DNA of 64,000 bases from Fibrobacter sp. UWB2 (lineage in GTDB: Bacteria; Fibrobacterota; Fibrobacteria; Fibrobacterales; Fibrobacteraceae), in the NCBI RefSeq assembly GCF_002210425.1, contig NZ_MWQK01000004.1, forward strand, positions 186,001 to 250,000, read 5' to 3'. A program made the position numbers and the translations under genes. The notes below the pieces were generated by a model. It saw nothing but the letters and a program-made list of their open reading frames with translations, was not told where the DNA came from and searched no databases. How positions within the stretch are numbered: the first letter of the stretch is position 1; the number at the start of each line of letters is the position of its first letter. Below, one piece after another: positions 1 through 7,954 of the stretch.

Positions 1-1020
1 CACATTTCGCCCGACAACTAGAGCAGAATCGAAGCCTGCAATTTTCGCGCCATACACGTCTGTTCCAAGCGTATCTCCAATCATCAGCACGCGAGAGCCC
101 ACCGGAAGCGAAGCTTTGACACGCTCCCAAATCTGCGGGAAGGGCTTGCCCAAGTAATAGGTTTCACAGCCCTCGCCCCCATTCGCCTCACACATAGAAT
201 CACGACGCAAGCGTTCCGAGAGCGCACCCGAAACAGGCTCACGAGCCGTCACACCATTTTCATCAGGCACTTTCGGAGCCCATGCATCCGAATTCAGCAC
301 GAGAAGAATTGCACCCGGTTTCTGCAAAATTTTGACCGCGCGCGCATAAGTTTCTGGCGTGTCTTTCGCAGACGAAATTGCCACAATCGGCTCGGCAGGT
401 TCTGCATCCATCGCAACTGCGGTAATTCCACAAGCTTTCAAAACATTCCTGCCCGATTCACGGCCGATGTAATAGACCTCGCGCAATTCAAGCGGTTTCG
501 CAGCAGTTCCACCAGTGCATCCATTCACAATTCCGGCAGCCGCATTTGTCGCGACACCCGAACGCAACTGTTCCACGAGTTTCGGTAGCAAGCTTCCCGA
601 CGAAATCGTTTCTTCCGTCGAAAAGTCAAAGCCACGCTTTTCCGCAGCACGAGCCAAAACGCCGTCCACATCGGAAGCGGCATTTGTCACTAGGCGAAGG
701 ATTTTACCTGCACGGCGAAGCAACTGAAACCAATCCATTGCACCGGGGTAAACAAATCTATCACGATTGTAGAGGGTGCCGTAACCGTCAAAGCAAAAAA
801 CATCGTAGCGGTCCAGCAAATCCGCCATGTGAACATGGCGAGGGACTGCACAGGAATCGCTCTGGATCCTATCGGGCAGAGCCCTCCAGGATGACAATTC
901 AGTTTTGCAAAGAAATGGAGATCCCGGAACTAGTCCGGGATGACATGTAAAGGAGCACGCCGTTTGCGATTCAATAATTTGCTTGTAGCGCAGGTAGATT
1001 TCAGTTTCGAATTTATCCAT
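1..1020 (-). CDS. HAD-superfamily phosphatase (NagD-like, HAD-IIA), 3' end outside the window
   Basis: 340 codons are visible and no stop is reached. Motif I is CFDGYGTLY near residue 75, with Tyr instead of the second Asp as in haloacid-dehalogenase-like members. Motif II is LVTNA, the motif III Lys lies in GKPFPQIW, and motif IV is MIGDTLGTDVYGAKIAG. The spacing fits a sugar- or nucleotide-phosphate phosphatase; the substrate cannot be named. The ATG at 1020 lies 5 bp after the stop of the upstream gene. Residues 26-53 are encoded by two copies of the dispersed palindromic repeat, translated in frame. An alternative ATG at 828 would start about nine residues before motif I and exclude the repeat, but neither start has a clear Shine-Dalgarno. 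Family call confident, start uncertain. Confidence 0.8.
   Translation of the reverse strand, partial: MDKFETEIYLRYKQIIESQTACSFTCHPGLVPGSPFLCKTELSSWRALPDRIQSDSCAVPRHVHMADLLDRYDVFCFDGYGTLYNRDRFVYPGAMDWFQLLRRAGKILRLVTNAASDVDGVLARAAEKRGFDFSTEETISSGSLLPKLVEQLRSGVATNAAAGIVNGCTGGTAAKPLELREVYYIGRESGRNVLKACGITAVAMDAEPAEPIVAISSAKDTPETYARAVKILQKPGAILLVLNSDAWAPKVPDENGVTAREPVSGALSERLRRDSMCEANGGEGCETYYLGKPFPQIWERVKASLPVGSRVLMIGDTLGTDVYGAKIAGFDSALVVGRNV
863..945. repeat. Two dispersed palindromic repeat units inside the HAD reading frame
   Basis: One unit is at 863-896 (starts TGGATCC, ends GGATGACA) and a second at 917-945 (GGAGATCCCGG, loop, CCGGGATGACA). Both match the palindromic repeats found between genes elsewhere in the window. 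On the minus strand they encode a peptide starting CHPGLVPGSP without breaking the frame. Confidence 0.75.
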
Positions 1021-1025
1021 AGCGA

Positions 1026-1670
1026 TTATGCGTCGCTACGGAGGATGCCGTAATCGCGACCTTCCACGGGAATCACAAGTTGCAACTTCGAAAGCGTCTT
1101 GATATGCTTTTCAAAGACGACCTTGAAATCTTCGCCAAGTTCTTCTTCGTCATCGTGATCGAGATTGTAGGCAACATAGCTGCCATCCGCAAAAATCGAG
1201 ATGCAGCAATCCCACGTGATATCGCCTTCCTGCGGCTGTTCATCATCGGCACGGTCCTTGCTTTCGAGCATCAGAATCGGGCGCGGTGCAGGAATCGGTT
1301 CGGCATGGCCATTTTCAAAAATAAAGTAATTGCGGCTCACGAGTTCATGTTCAAGAGCCATCGTGCTCGGCACACGAGCAAATTCGCCACGCAAGCGGTT
1401 GATGTTTCCAAGGTCATCTTCGTACGGGTCCTGGAAATCTTCGGGCAACACAATCTGGTAGTAGTCAAACTTTTTACCGCTAGCGGCATAGTTGTCCTGC
1501 CAGGACTGAGGCGGTTCCGGGCGAATCGTCAAGAAGTCTTCAAAGGCATCCAGAATATCGTTCAAACGGGAAGTCCAAGGTTCGTCCTTCAACTTCTGCA
1601 CGAGTTCCATAAAACTGTTCAGGCTTTCTTCGCCCGTGATAGACTTCAATTCTTCTTCGTTTTCTGCCAT
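1026..1670 (-). CDS. Acidic protein of unknown function, 214 aa
   Basis: I do not recognise a family. The protein is soluble, with no signal peptide or membrane segment, and very acidic (runs such as DHDDEEELGED near residue 175). It has no obvious catalytic motif. The ATG at 1670 follows a GAGG Shine-Dalgarno, and a TACATTTG promoter box lies 25 bp upstream (1695-1702), so it probably heads its own transcript. The HAD phosphatase gene follows 5 bp after its stop and is likely co-transcribed. The acidic, mixed alpha/beta composition suggests a cytoplasmic protein; no role can be assigned. Confidence 0.75.
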   Translation of the reverse strand: MAENEEELKSITGEESLNSFMELVQKLKDEPWTSRLNDILDAFEDFLTIRPEPPQSWQDNYAASGKKFDYYQIVLPEDFQDPYEDDLGNINRLRGEFARVPSTMALEHELVSRNYFIFENGHAEPIPAPRPILMLESKDRADDEQPQEGDITWDCCISIFADGSYVAYNLDHDDEEELGEDFKVVFEKHIKTLSKLQLVIPVEGRDYGILRSDA

Positions 1671-1694
1671 ATCAGACCTCTAATTTTTACTGTA

Positions 1695-1702
1695 CAAATG
1701 TA
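1695..1702 (-). promoter_or_regulatory. TAnnTTTG promoter box (TACATTTG)
   Basis: Reads TACATTTG on the minus strand, 25 bp before the ATG at 1670. It matches the -7 element of Bacteroidota housekeeping promoters, and the same motif precedes many genes in this window. Confidence 0.6.
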
Positions 1703-1736
1703 GAAAAAAGACAAGCGCCGCGACTCTCGCCGCAGC

Positions 1737-2645
1737 CTACCATTCTTCCACGGTTTTCACCGTGAGGCTCATGGCGATGTCTTTCTCGTAGTACGCAGGC
1801 TCGTTGATGAATATCGGGTAGACCGAGCGACCGTCCGGTTCGCCCTCGAACAAGATGTCCTTGCCATCAAACGTGCGGAAAAGTTTGTCGCCTTGTCTGA
1901 GTTCGCGGTAATCGTGACCATCCAATTCCGGGTGGATCATCGCCTGTATGGCGCCACCGCCCTGCGGCTTCGGGTATCCCAAGTCTCGCAGCTGCGTATA
2001 AACTTCAACCTTAATCGGAGCGCGCTTTTGCAACTCTCCACGGTTCCATTCCTCAGCAAGTTCCAAATAACGTTTCACAAGCTTTTCGGAACGTTCAAAA
2101 ATAGCGGCATTCAGCGTTCCATGCTGCTGCGGGCCAATTTCAATGCAAACGTCCGCCTTGGCGACCGTTCCAAAATACGGTGAAGCGCTACGTTCTTCGG
2201 GCTGGTAATAAATCCAGGCGTCCTCGAATTCTTGCGTGAGCACAGCCGAAGCCTTCATCGTAAACGGATCACGAGTCGAAAGAATCAGACAATAGCCCAT
2301 ATTCGAGCCCGTGTTGTGCACGTCCAAAATCAAGTCGGTGCGCGTATTTTCGCCCTTGGGCCCGTAAATCTTATTGAGTTCACGAGCGCGGCGGAATTCG
2401 TACGGCGCAGGTTCCACAGACATATCCAAGCAAGCCTGAGCAAATGCGCGATTCAAATCATGGTCACGGTAACGGCGATTGAGGCGAACCGCCTCCGGAT
2501 TTGCAAGCACAACATCAACCGTTGCCGATTTACAAAGCGTATTATAACATTCAGGATGAGCCTTCCACTTTTCGACCAGGCTCACGCCCGTGCGTTCGTT
2601 GCCATGCGTTCCACCGGCAACGACAATTGTGTTGATTTTACTCAT
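1737..2645 (-). CDS. Aspartoacylase / succinylglutamate desuccinylase family zinc hydrolase
   Basis: Probably hydrolyses an N-acyl-aspartate to aspartate plus a carboxylate (aspartoacylase, M14-type zinc amidohydrolase). The zinc-ligand motif GGTHGNE is at residues 11-17, followed by the substrate-binding stretch RYRDHDLNRAF (about 58-68) and DVHNT (about 107) with the third zinc ligand. The length of 302 aa fits aspartoacylase better than AstE. It starts 9 bp after the MMPL exporter stop, with an AAGGATG Shine-Dalgarno, so the two genes form an operon. The exact acyl group is inferred from family only. Confidence 0.85.
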   Translation of the reverse strand: MSKINTIVVAGGTHGNERTGVSLVEKWKAHPECYNTLCKSATVDVVLANPEAVRLNRRYRDHDLNRAFAQACLDMSVEPAPYEFRRARELNKIYGPKGENTRTDLILDVHNTGSNMGYCLILSTRDPFTMKASAVLTQEFEDAWIYYQPEERSASPYFGTVAKADVCIEIGPQQHGTLNAAIFERSEKLVKRYLELAEEWNRGELQKRAPIKVEVYTQLRDLGYPKPQGGGAIQAMIHPELDGHDYRELRQGDKLFRTFDGKDILFEGEPDGRSVYPIFINEPAYYEKDIAMSLTVKTVEEW

Positions 2646-2654
2646 AAATCATCC

Positions 2655-5288
2655 TTATTTCTTTTCATCCTTTTTCTTGAGCCAGGAGCCACAAAGATAC
2701 ATCGAGAAGATAACACTTGTCACGAGGAACATGAAGATTCCCATGCAAGCGAGGTGCCCAATGCCCTGCAAGCCGCGGTGCGTCGTAAAGAGGAAGCCGA
2801 CAAAGCCGGCAATCGTCGTCATGGAGCTAGCCATCACGTTACGGCCCGTCGTATCAAAGAGCTGGCGAAGGTTCATCCCTTCATTGGATTTCGAGCACCA
2901 AGACGTAATAAAGTGGATTGTCGCATCGATGCCAATACCCAGCGTCATCGGAATCACAATCACATTGTAGATGCTGATTTTACCAAATTCAAAGAAGTAC
3001 GTGAGCGCACCCAAAAGTCCAAGCGTGAGGAGCGCACCCATGCCAAACGAGACGCCACCAGCCAAGAACATCGAAGGCTTGCGGAACGAAACAATCAACG
3101 TGAGGAAAATGACAAGCACAATGACCGATGCCAAGTTAAAGCTATCCGCCTTCACCGACTCAATCACATCCGAAAGGATAAACTGCGACGAGAACGTGCG
3201 CAAGCGTTCGCCATCAAAGTTCCAGTTGCCATAGCGTTCCTGGAAGCGGTGCAACGCATGGGCATCCCAGCTCGGGAAGTCACCGTAAATAAAGCCAATC
3301 TTACCGTAAGAGCCATCCTTTTCGCGGAGCAAGTCGAGCGTCCATGCCGGAACATCTTCGGCGGCAAACGGCTTTTCAACTTGAGCAAGTTTGCGGAGCG
3401 TCGAGACGTTTGCGGAATCATCGCCTTCGGCCTTGTCAAAGACGCGCGCTTCCACCAAATCACGGATTTCTTCGATAACTTCAAGGCGCTTTTCCTGGGA
3501 ATCCGCAGGCGGCACAAAGCTCTTGAGCGTGAGGAAGCTACCAAGCAGAGGATCCTTTTCGTCATGGAGTCGAATCATCAACGTGTCATAAAGTTTGTCA
3601 AGCAGTTCTGGCTTAGAGCCCATCACCGCCGCAGGCGTCGAAGTCACGGCACGATTCGTGGCGCGGGTTACCTTGGTTGAAATTTTCTGTTCAGCCGCAG
3701 GAACTACCTTATCCGTATGCACACGGCGAAGGTTCTTCAAGTTGTGTTCAAAATCCACATGCGGAGCAAACCAGAGCGCCACAGCGCCAAGCACAAAGCC
3801 AATCAGAGCGGCATGCTTGAAGAAACTGAAAATGCGCTGTTCGCTCCAGGAATCCGGCAAAAGCGACTTCTGCGGAGCCGCAGGAATACCGCCCATGCAA
3901 GCGACAAAGACCGGCAAAACGAGGACAGACGTCATCATACTGAAGAGAACACCCATCGATGCCACAATGCCGAATTCATAGAATCCGCGGAAGTGCGCAA
4001 CCAAAAGTGTAAGGAACGCGGCAATCGTCGTGAAACTTGCCAAGATAAACGGCTTGAGCATCTTGCGCTGCGTTTCTTCGAGAACTTCTTCAAGAGAACT
4101 GTACTTGTTCAAAAGCTTCTGCGCATTGCCCAAAATGTGAATCGAGTAGTCAATGCCGATGCCCAAAATAATCGATGCCACAAACACAGTAAACGGATTC
4201 AACTTGCCATAGAAAAGTGCGGTAAAAGCAAGCGTCGGGAGGCAAGCGTAAAGCACAGAGCCGGTCACGAGAATCGGGCCCTTCACACTTCTGAAGAAGA
4301 ATGCAGTCAAGAGGAAAATCAGGACAAGGCTAATGCCAAACGAGAAGATACTGTCGTTAGCAACTTCATCGACTTCCTTCAAGCCTTCGTAAGTGCCTTC
4401 CACCGTAAAGCGAGTCGGCACCGGATAATTCTTGCTGCGGAAATACGCCAAAAGTTCATCCGTCTTTGCAAGAATCTTCGTCACAAATTCATAGTCCGTC
4501 GAGGGCTTAATCAACTTTGCGTTTACGACGGCGTTAAAGAGAATCTTGCCTGTGCTATCGGGTTCCGGGCTACCGATCAAACGGTTTTTCATGTTTTCCG
4601 GGAGGTAAGCCTTCGGATTCCATTCCTTTTTACCGCTAACGGTATCGACTTTCGTTTCCTTTTTGAAGAATGCATCGAACGCGCTCACCGCTTCTTCGGG
4701 GAGACCGAGTTCCATCGGCAAATTGGCATCGAACCAGACGCGTTCTTTTTTCGGAGCCGCTTCACCGTTTGCAGAGCTCGCAGAATCCGTGGGACCATCA
4801 CCGAGCAAGTCGACAACGAGCGGGCCATTCTTGCGGCCAATTTCAAGTTGCAAGTCTTCGAGGTTATCACGAATCTTTTCGAGGTGCTTGACCGGAAGGT
4901 ATAAAAGCGCATTGTCCTTGAAGAACTGGTTGTCGTTATCCACCTGCGTCGAGACGAAATCGCCCTGCCAATTCTTGTGGATGTAAGCCTGAACAGAATC
5001 CTGCAAAGCAGCGGCTAGTTCTACGCTTTCGCTCTGGATAGCAATCATGAAGCGGTCGGTACTGCCGAAACGCTCGTACGATTCTTCAAGCGCCTTTACG
5101 CTCGGCGTATCTTCGGGCAAGAGGTGCGAAAGGTCGGCGTCGAGTTTTAACCCCGGCTTCACGAGAATCGGGAAAGCGAGGAGGAGCGCAAGAAGAAAGT
5201 AAAATGCTAAGGCCGCATACTTATGACGGCAAATGAGAGGGATATACCACTGCGAGAATTTTTCCGCAAACGATTTTTTTGTATTCAT
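2655..5288 (-). CDS. MMPL/RND-superfamily exporter (HAE3-like)
   Basis: 877 aa. A membrane exporter with the RND pseudo-duplication: TM1 near residues 25-45, a large periplasmic loop, a five-helix bundle including a sterol-sensing-like region (about 310-460), then a second loop and bundle (about 690-870) with the repeated motif GIGIDATIHF/GIGIDYSIHI. It resembles the predicted exporters of lipids or hopanoids; the substrate is unknown. I chose the ATG at 5288 (MNTKKSF) rather than an upstream frame opening because a TATATTTC promoter box sits exactly 5 nt before it, suggesting a leaderless message. It leads the operon with the aspartoacylase gene. Confidence 0.88.
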   Translation of the reverse strand: MNTKKSFAEKFSQWYIPLICRHKYAALAFYFLLALLLAFPILVKPGLKLDADLSHLLPEDTPSVKALEESYERFGSTDRFMIAIQSESVELAAALQDSVQAYIHKNWQGDFVSTQVDNDNQFFKDNALLYLPVKHLEKIRDNLEDLQLEIGRKNGPLVVDLLGDGPTDSASSANGEAAPKKERVWFDANLPMELGLPEEAVSAFDAFFKKETKVDTVSGKKEWNPKAYLPENMKNRLIGSPEPDSTGKILFNAVVNAKLIKPSTDYEFVTKILAKTDELLAYFRSKNYPVPTRFTVEGTYEGLKEVDEVANDSIFSFGISLVLIFLLTAFFFRSVKGPILVTGSVLYACLPTLAFTALFYGKLNPFTVFVASIILGIGIDYSIHILGNAQKLLNKYSSLEEVLEETQRKMLKPFILASFTTIAAFLTLLVAHFRGFYEFGIVASMGVLFSMMTSVLVLPVFVACMGGIPAAPQKSLLPDSWSEQRIFSFFKHAALIGFVLGAVALWFAPHVDFEHNLKNLRRVHTDKVVPAAEQKISTKVTRATNRAVTSTPAAVMGSKPELLDKLYDTLMIRLHDEKDPLLGSFLTLKSFVPPADSQEKRLEVIEEIRDLVEARVFDKAEGDDSANVSTLRKLAQVEKPFAAEDVPAWTLDLLREKDGSYGKIGFIYGDFPSWDAHALHRFQERYGNWNFDGERLRTFSSQFILSDVIESVKADSFNLASVIVLVIFLTLIVSFRKPSMFLAGGVSFGMGALLTLGLLGALTYFFEFGKISIYNVIVIPMTLGIGIDATIHFITSWCSKSNEGMNLRQLFDTTGRNVMASSMTTIAGFVGFLFTTHRGLQGIGHLACMGIFMFLVTSVIFSMYLCGSWLKKKDEKK

Positions 5289-5293
5289 GCGTA

Positions 5294-5301
5294 GAAATAT
5301 A
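5294..5301 (-). promoter_or_regulatory. TAnnTTT-type promoter box 5 nt before the MMPL start
   Basis: TATATTTC on the minus strand, followed by TACGC and then ATG at 5288. The position implies transcription starting at or next to the start codon. No Shine-Dalgarno is present. Confidence 0.5.
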
Positions 5302-5366
5302 TTAATAATCTTACAACATACGCACATCGCCATCGGCAAATTCCGACGAACTGCCTAAAAACAGGA

Positions 5367-7325
5367 CTAGTGGGGCAACATGTTGTCGTTGCGCAGAAGC
5401 GAACGCAGTAACTTGCTAGCTCCAACGGCACGCGATTTCCAATAAAGCGACAAGGAGTCCGAAACATGTTCGAAATTGCCGTTTTTGCCTTTATAGACTT
5501 CATCGGATTCGAGGCCACCCGTGAGCACGGAATCGCGGAACCCGAGATAGTAAGCGTTCTGCGTGTAGAATAGTGCAGGCTGCTCTGCTGAGCGTTTTTC
5601 GGTCAGCAAGTCATAACCCCAAAAATGGTTTGGAGCGCGGACCTGCGCCAAATCAAGAATCGTGGGGCCAATATCGAGCTGCGATGCCACATCTTCACGA
5701 ATTTCAAGACCTTTAAACAGGTTCGTATCGGCCGAGAAAATTCCCATGAAAATTTGGGCGGCGGCAACGCCAAGCGGCTGCGGAACCTTGTAATCTATGG
5801 AATCGACAGGCGTATCGTGGTCGCCAAGAATCACGACAACCGTGCGGTCAAAATCAGGGCGTGCATAAAGAGCTTCAAAGAATCGACCCATTTGCTCGTC
5901 CGTATAACGTAATGCATTCTTGAAACGCACCATCGCGTCTTCGGGCTTCGAGGCGTAACTATCCGGGTAACCGTAGAACGGAATGTGGGTTGCAATCGTA
6001 TTCGCCGCCAAGAACCAAGCGCTATCCGTTGGCATCGTCTTGAGCATTTCAATCGCCAAATCCATGCCTAAGCTGTCTGAAGTTCCCGGAATTTTCGGGT
6101 CTTCAATCACACGCCAGTTGTTGCCATAGAACTTTTCCACAAAGGGCAAAGTATGGTCAAACACCGGATTCGAAACCGTCATGTAAGCGCGATGGTAATT
6201 TGTCAGATATTCCTGGAAACCTTTGAAATGGTTCGAAGCATAGAACGCAGGCACATCGCGATTCGGGTGTGAAGGGAACCCGAGATAAGTCGAAGTTGTC
6301 CCGCGAACAGTCGGGTAGCTACCGCTATACGCATTCTTAAACCAGAGACCGCCTACATTTGCCATTTTCCACAAGTTCGGAGCAATCGTTGTATCGCCAT
6401 CCAGCATCTGGTTCAGCACGCGACCCTTGTAAGATTCTCCAAAAATAAAGACGATGTTATACGGCCTTGTCGCCTTGTATTCATGTTGCGGAGCATTGCG
6501 GTAGCCAGGAAATTCCGCATCTGGGCGAGCCCCTGCGAAATCCGCCGGCAAAAATGCATCGAGATCACGGACAAGTTCATCCGTAATGGAATAGCCATCG
6601 CGGAAAAACTCAAAGGATTCAAGCCCAGCAATGTGCAACACAGGAGCTGTCAAAGTCCATTTTCCAAGCGTAAAGCGCCAATCGATTTGAAATGGGAAAT
6701 TCGTTACACCACGCACACCAGCGATAAACAAAATCAAAGGAATCACAGAAAGTACCGCACCAGACGAAAGCATCGTGACAGCAATTCTCTTGTTCGGCTT
6801 TTGCGCAATTGCGACTTGAGCCATCGTCATGCGTCTTTGACGCACGGAATACGTCACACAAAACGCGATACCACCAGCTAAAATCAAGAACACTAGACCA
6901 ATCCAAAGGAACGTCCCTATACCATCGCCTCCAAGCGTGGAAACCGTCGTTGCATCCGTAATGTTCGAAACATGGAAATAGGTGCGAATAAACGAATACG
7001 AAAGGCGCTGGTGGTTAAAGCGGAAAACCTCGTAATCAGCGATTGCAAAGAAAAAGTAAATGACATAAAATACGGCAAGCGCCCGCGGACTCTTCAGGAA
7101 CGTGAAAATCGAAGACATCACGAGAATTGCGCCGTACGCCATGAAAATCTGCCAAATCGTCTTGCCCGCAAACATCTCGGACATCGAAAGCCCTAGCGGA
7201 TCCGGCAAAGCGTAGAACAGGACGAGCATAATCGTTTGCAGCAAAAACGCCACAGACGTAATTAAGATAAACGGATTTTTAAAAAACTGTTTGATAATAG
7301 CACCCAGGAAATGATTTAATGGCAT
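5367..7325 (-). CDS. LTA-synthase-like membrane sulfatase/phosphotransferase
   Basis: 652 aa. About five N-terminal transmembrane helices (residues 10-190) are followed by an extracytoplasmic alkaline-phosphatase-fold domain. Visible active-site elements are the metal-binding Glu in FIFGESYKG, the candidate Thr nucleophile in SYPTVRGTTS, and GDHD in VVILGDHDTPV. The family transfers glycerol-phosphate or phosphoethanolamine to envelope glycans. In a Gram-negative-type organism lipoteichoic acid is unlikely, so periplasmic glycan or lipopolysaccharide decoration is the better guess. The gene lies 78 bp upstream of the MMPL gene on the same strand but the latter has its own promoter box. Confidence 0.82.
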   Translation of the reverse strand: MPLNHFLGAIIKQFFKNPFILITSVAFLLQTIMLVLFYALPDPLGLSMSEMFAGKTIWQIFMAYGAILVMSSIFTFLKSPRALAVFYVIYFFFAIADYEVFRFNHQRLSYSFIRTYFHVSNITDATTVSTLGGDGIGTFLWIGLVFLILAGGIAFCVTYSVRQRRMTMAQVAIAQKPNKRIAVTMLSSGAVLSVIPLILFIAGVRGVTNFPFQIDWRFTLGKWTLTAPVLHIAGLESFEFFRDGYSITDELVRDLDAFLPADFAGARPDAEFPGYRNAPQHEYKATRPYNIVFIFGESYKGRVLNQMLDGDTTIAPNLWKMANVGGLWFKNAYSGSYPTVRGTTSTYLGFPSHPNRDVPAFYASNHFKGFQEYLTNYHRAYMTVSNPVFDHTLPFVEKFYGNNWRVIEDPKIPGTSDSLGMDLAIEMLKTMPTDSAWFLAANTIATHIPFYGYPDSYASKPEDAMVRFKNALRYTDEQMGRFFEALYARPDFDRTVVVILGDHDTPVDSIDYKVPQPLGVAAAQIFMGIFSADTNLFKGLEIREDVASQLDIGPTILDLAQVRAPNHFWGYDLLTEKRSAEQPALFYTQNAYYLGFRDSVLTGGLESDEVYKGKNGNFEHVSDSLSLYWKSRAVGASKLLRSLLRNDNMLPH

Positions 7326-7385
7326 AAAATATATAAAATCCGCAAATTTCTGATTTTATTATGTAAACAACACGATATTAAATCG

Positions 7386-7393
7386 TATATTTG
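7386..7393 (+). promoter_or_regulatory. TATATTTG promoter box before the DUF2059 gene
   Basis: Exact TAnnTTTG match, 27 bp before the ATG at 7421. It leaves room for a short leader carrying the AAAGGATAACC ribosome-binding site. Confidence 0.6.
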
Positions 7394-7420
7394 CATCAAA
7401 GTAAAAACAAAAGGATAACC

Positions 7421-7876
7421 ATGTTTAAAAGCTTTATAAGAAAAGCAATTTTAGTTGCGACCCTATCTCTTATATCTAGCAACGTTTTTGCGCAGGATGC
7501 AGCGTACAAGAAAGAATTCAATAGAGCCATGGAACTTACTCATCCCGAAGAAACCATGAAACAAATGATAGCCCCTCAATACCAAAAGTTCGGGGAAATG
7601 GGATTGTTAAAGTTGGACGATGTCGATGCGGTCGTTGAAGAATGCATCAAAGTTATAATGCCCAAGTATAAAGAGGTTATGCTCAAGCTTTATGCCGAAA
7701 ACTACACCCTTAATGAAGTCAAAGAAATGAACGCCTATCTAGCCACTCCCGTTGGACAGAAAGGGATTAAGCTAGCCCCTAAATTTGGAATCGCCGGCAT
7801 GCAAGCCGTACAGGAACCGGAAATTGCAAAAAAAATTGAAGACATTCTTAAAAAGCACATCCAGATTAAGGAATAA
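7421..7876 (+). CDS. Secreted DUF2059 domain protein
   Basis: 151 aa. An N-terminal signal peptide (MFKSFIRKAILVATLSLI, cleavage after VFA) is followed by a helical DUF2059 domain with the characteristic TLNEVKEMNAYLATPVGQK stretch. Proteins of this family are periplasmic; their function is unknown. The start at 7421 is chosen because it follows the ribosome-binding site AAAGGATAACC and gives a clean signal peptide; the promoter box at 7386 overlaps any earlier start. Confidence 0.8.
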   Translation: MFKSFIRKAILVATLSLISSNVFAQDAAYKKEFNRAMELTHPEETMKQMIAPQYQKFGEMGLLKLDDVDAVVEECIKVIMPKYKEVMLKLYAENYTLNEVKEMNAYLATPVGQKGIKLAPKFGIAGMQAVQEPEIAKKIEDILKKHIQIKE

Positions 7877-7941
7877 GTTTTTTCGAAATTCCATTTTTGC
7901 ACTAATGAGCACTAAAATTTTTCTTCGCGGAAAAATTTTAC

Positions 7942-7949
7942 TACATTTC
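7942..7949 (+). promoter_or_regulatory. TACATTTC promoter box 5 nt before parC
   Basis: Seven of eight bases of TAnnTTTG-type; GAGCC separates it from ATG at 7955. No Shine-Dalgarno, so the message is probably leaderless. Confidence 0.5.
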
Positions 7950-7954
7950 GAGCC

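Noticed and set aside
2655-5339. MMPL start at 5339
   Set aside because: The added 17 residues are unlike a membrane-protein N-terminus, and the promoter box lies inside them.
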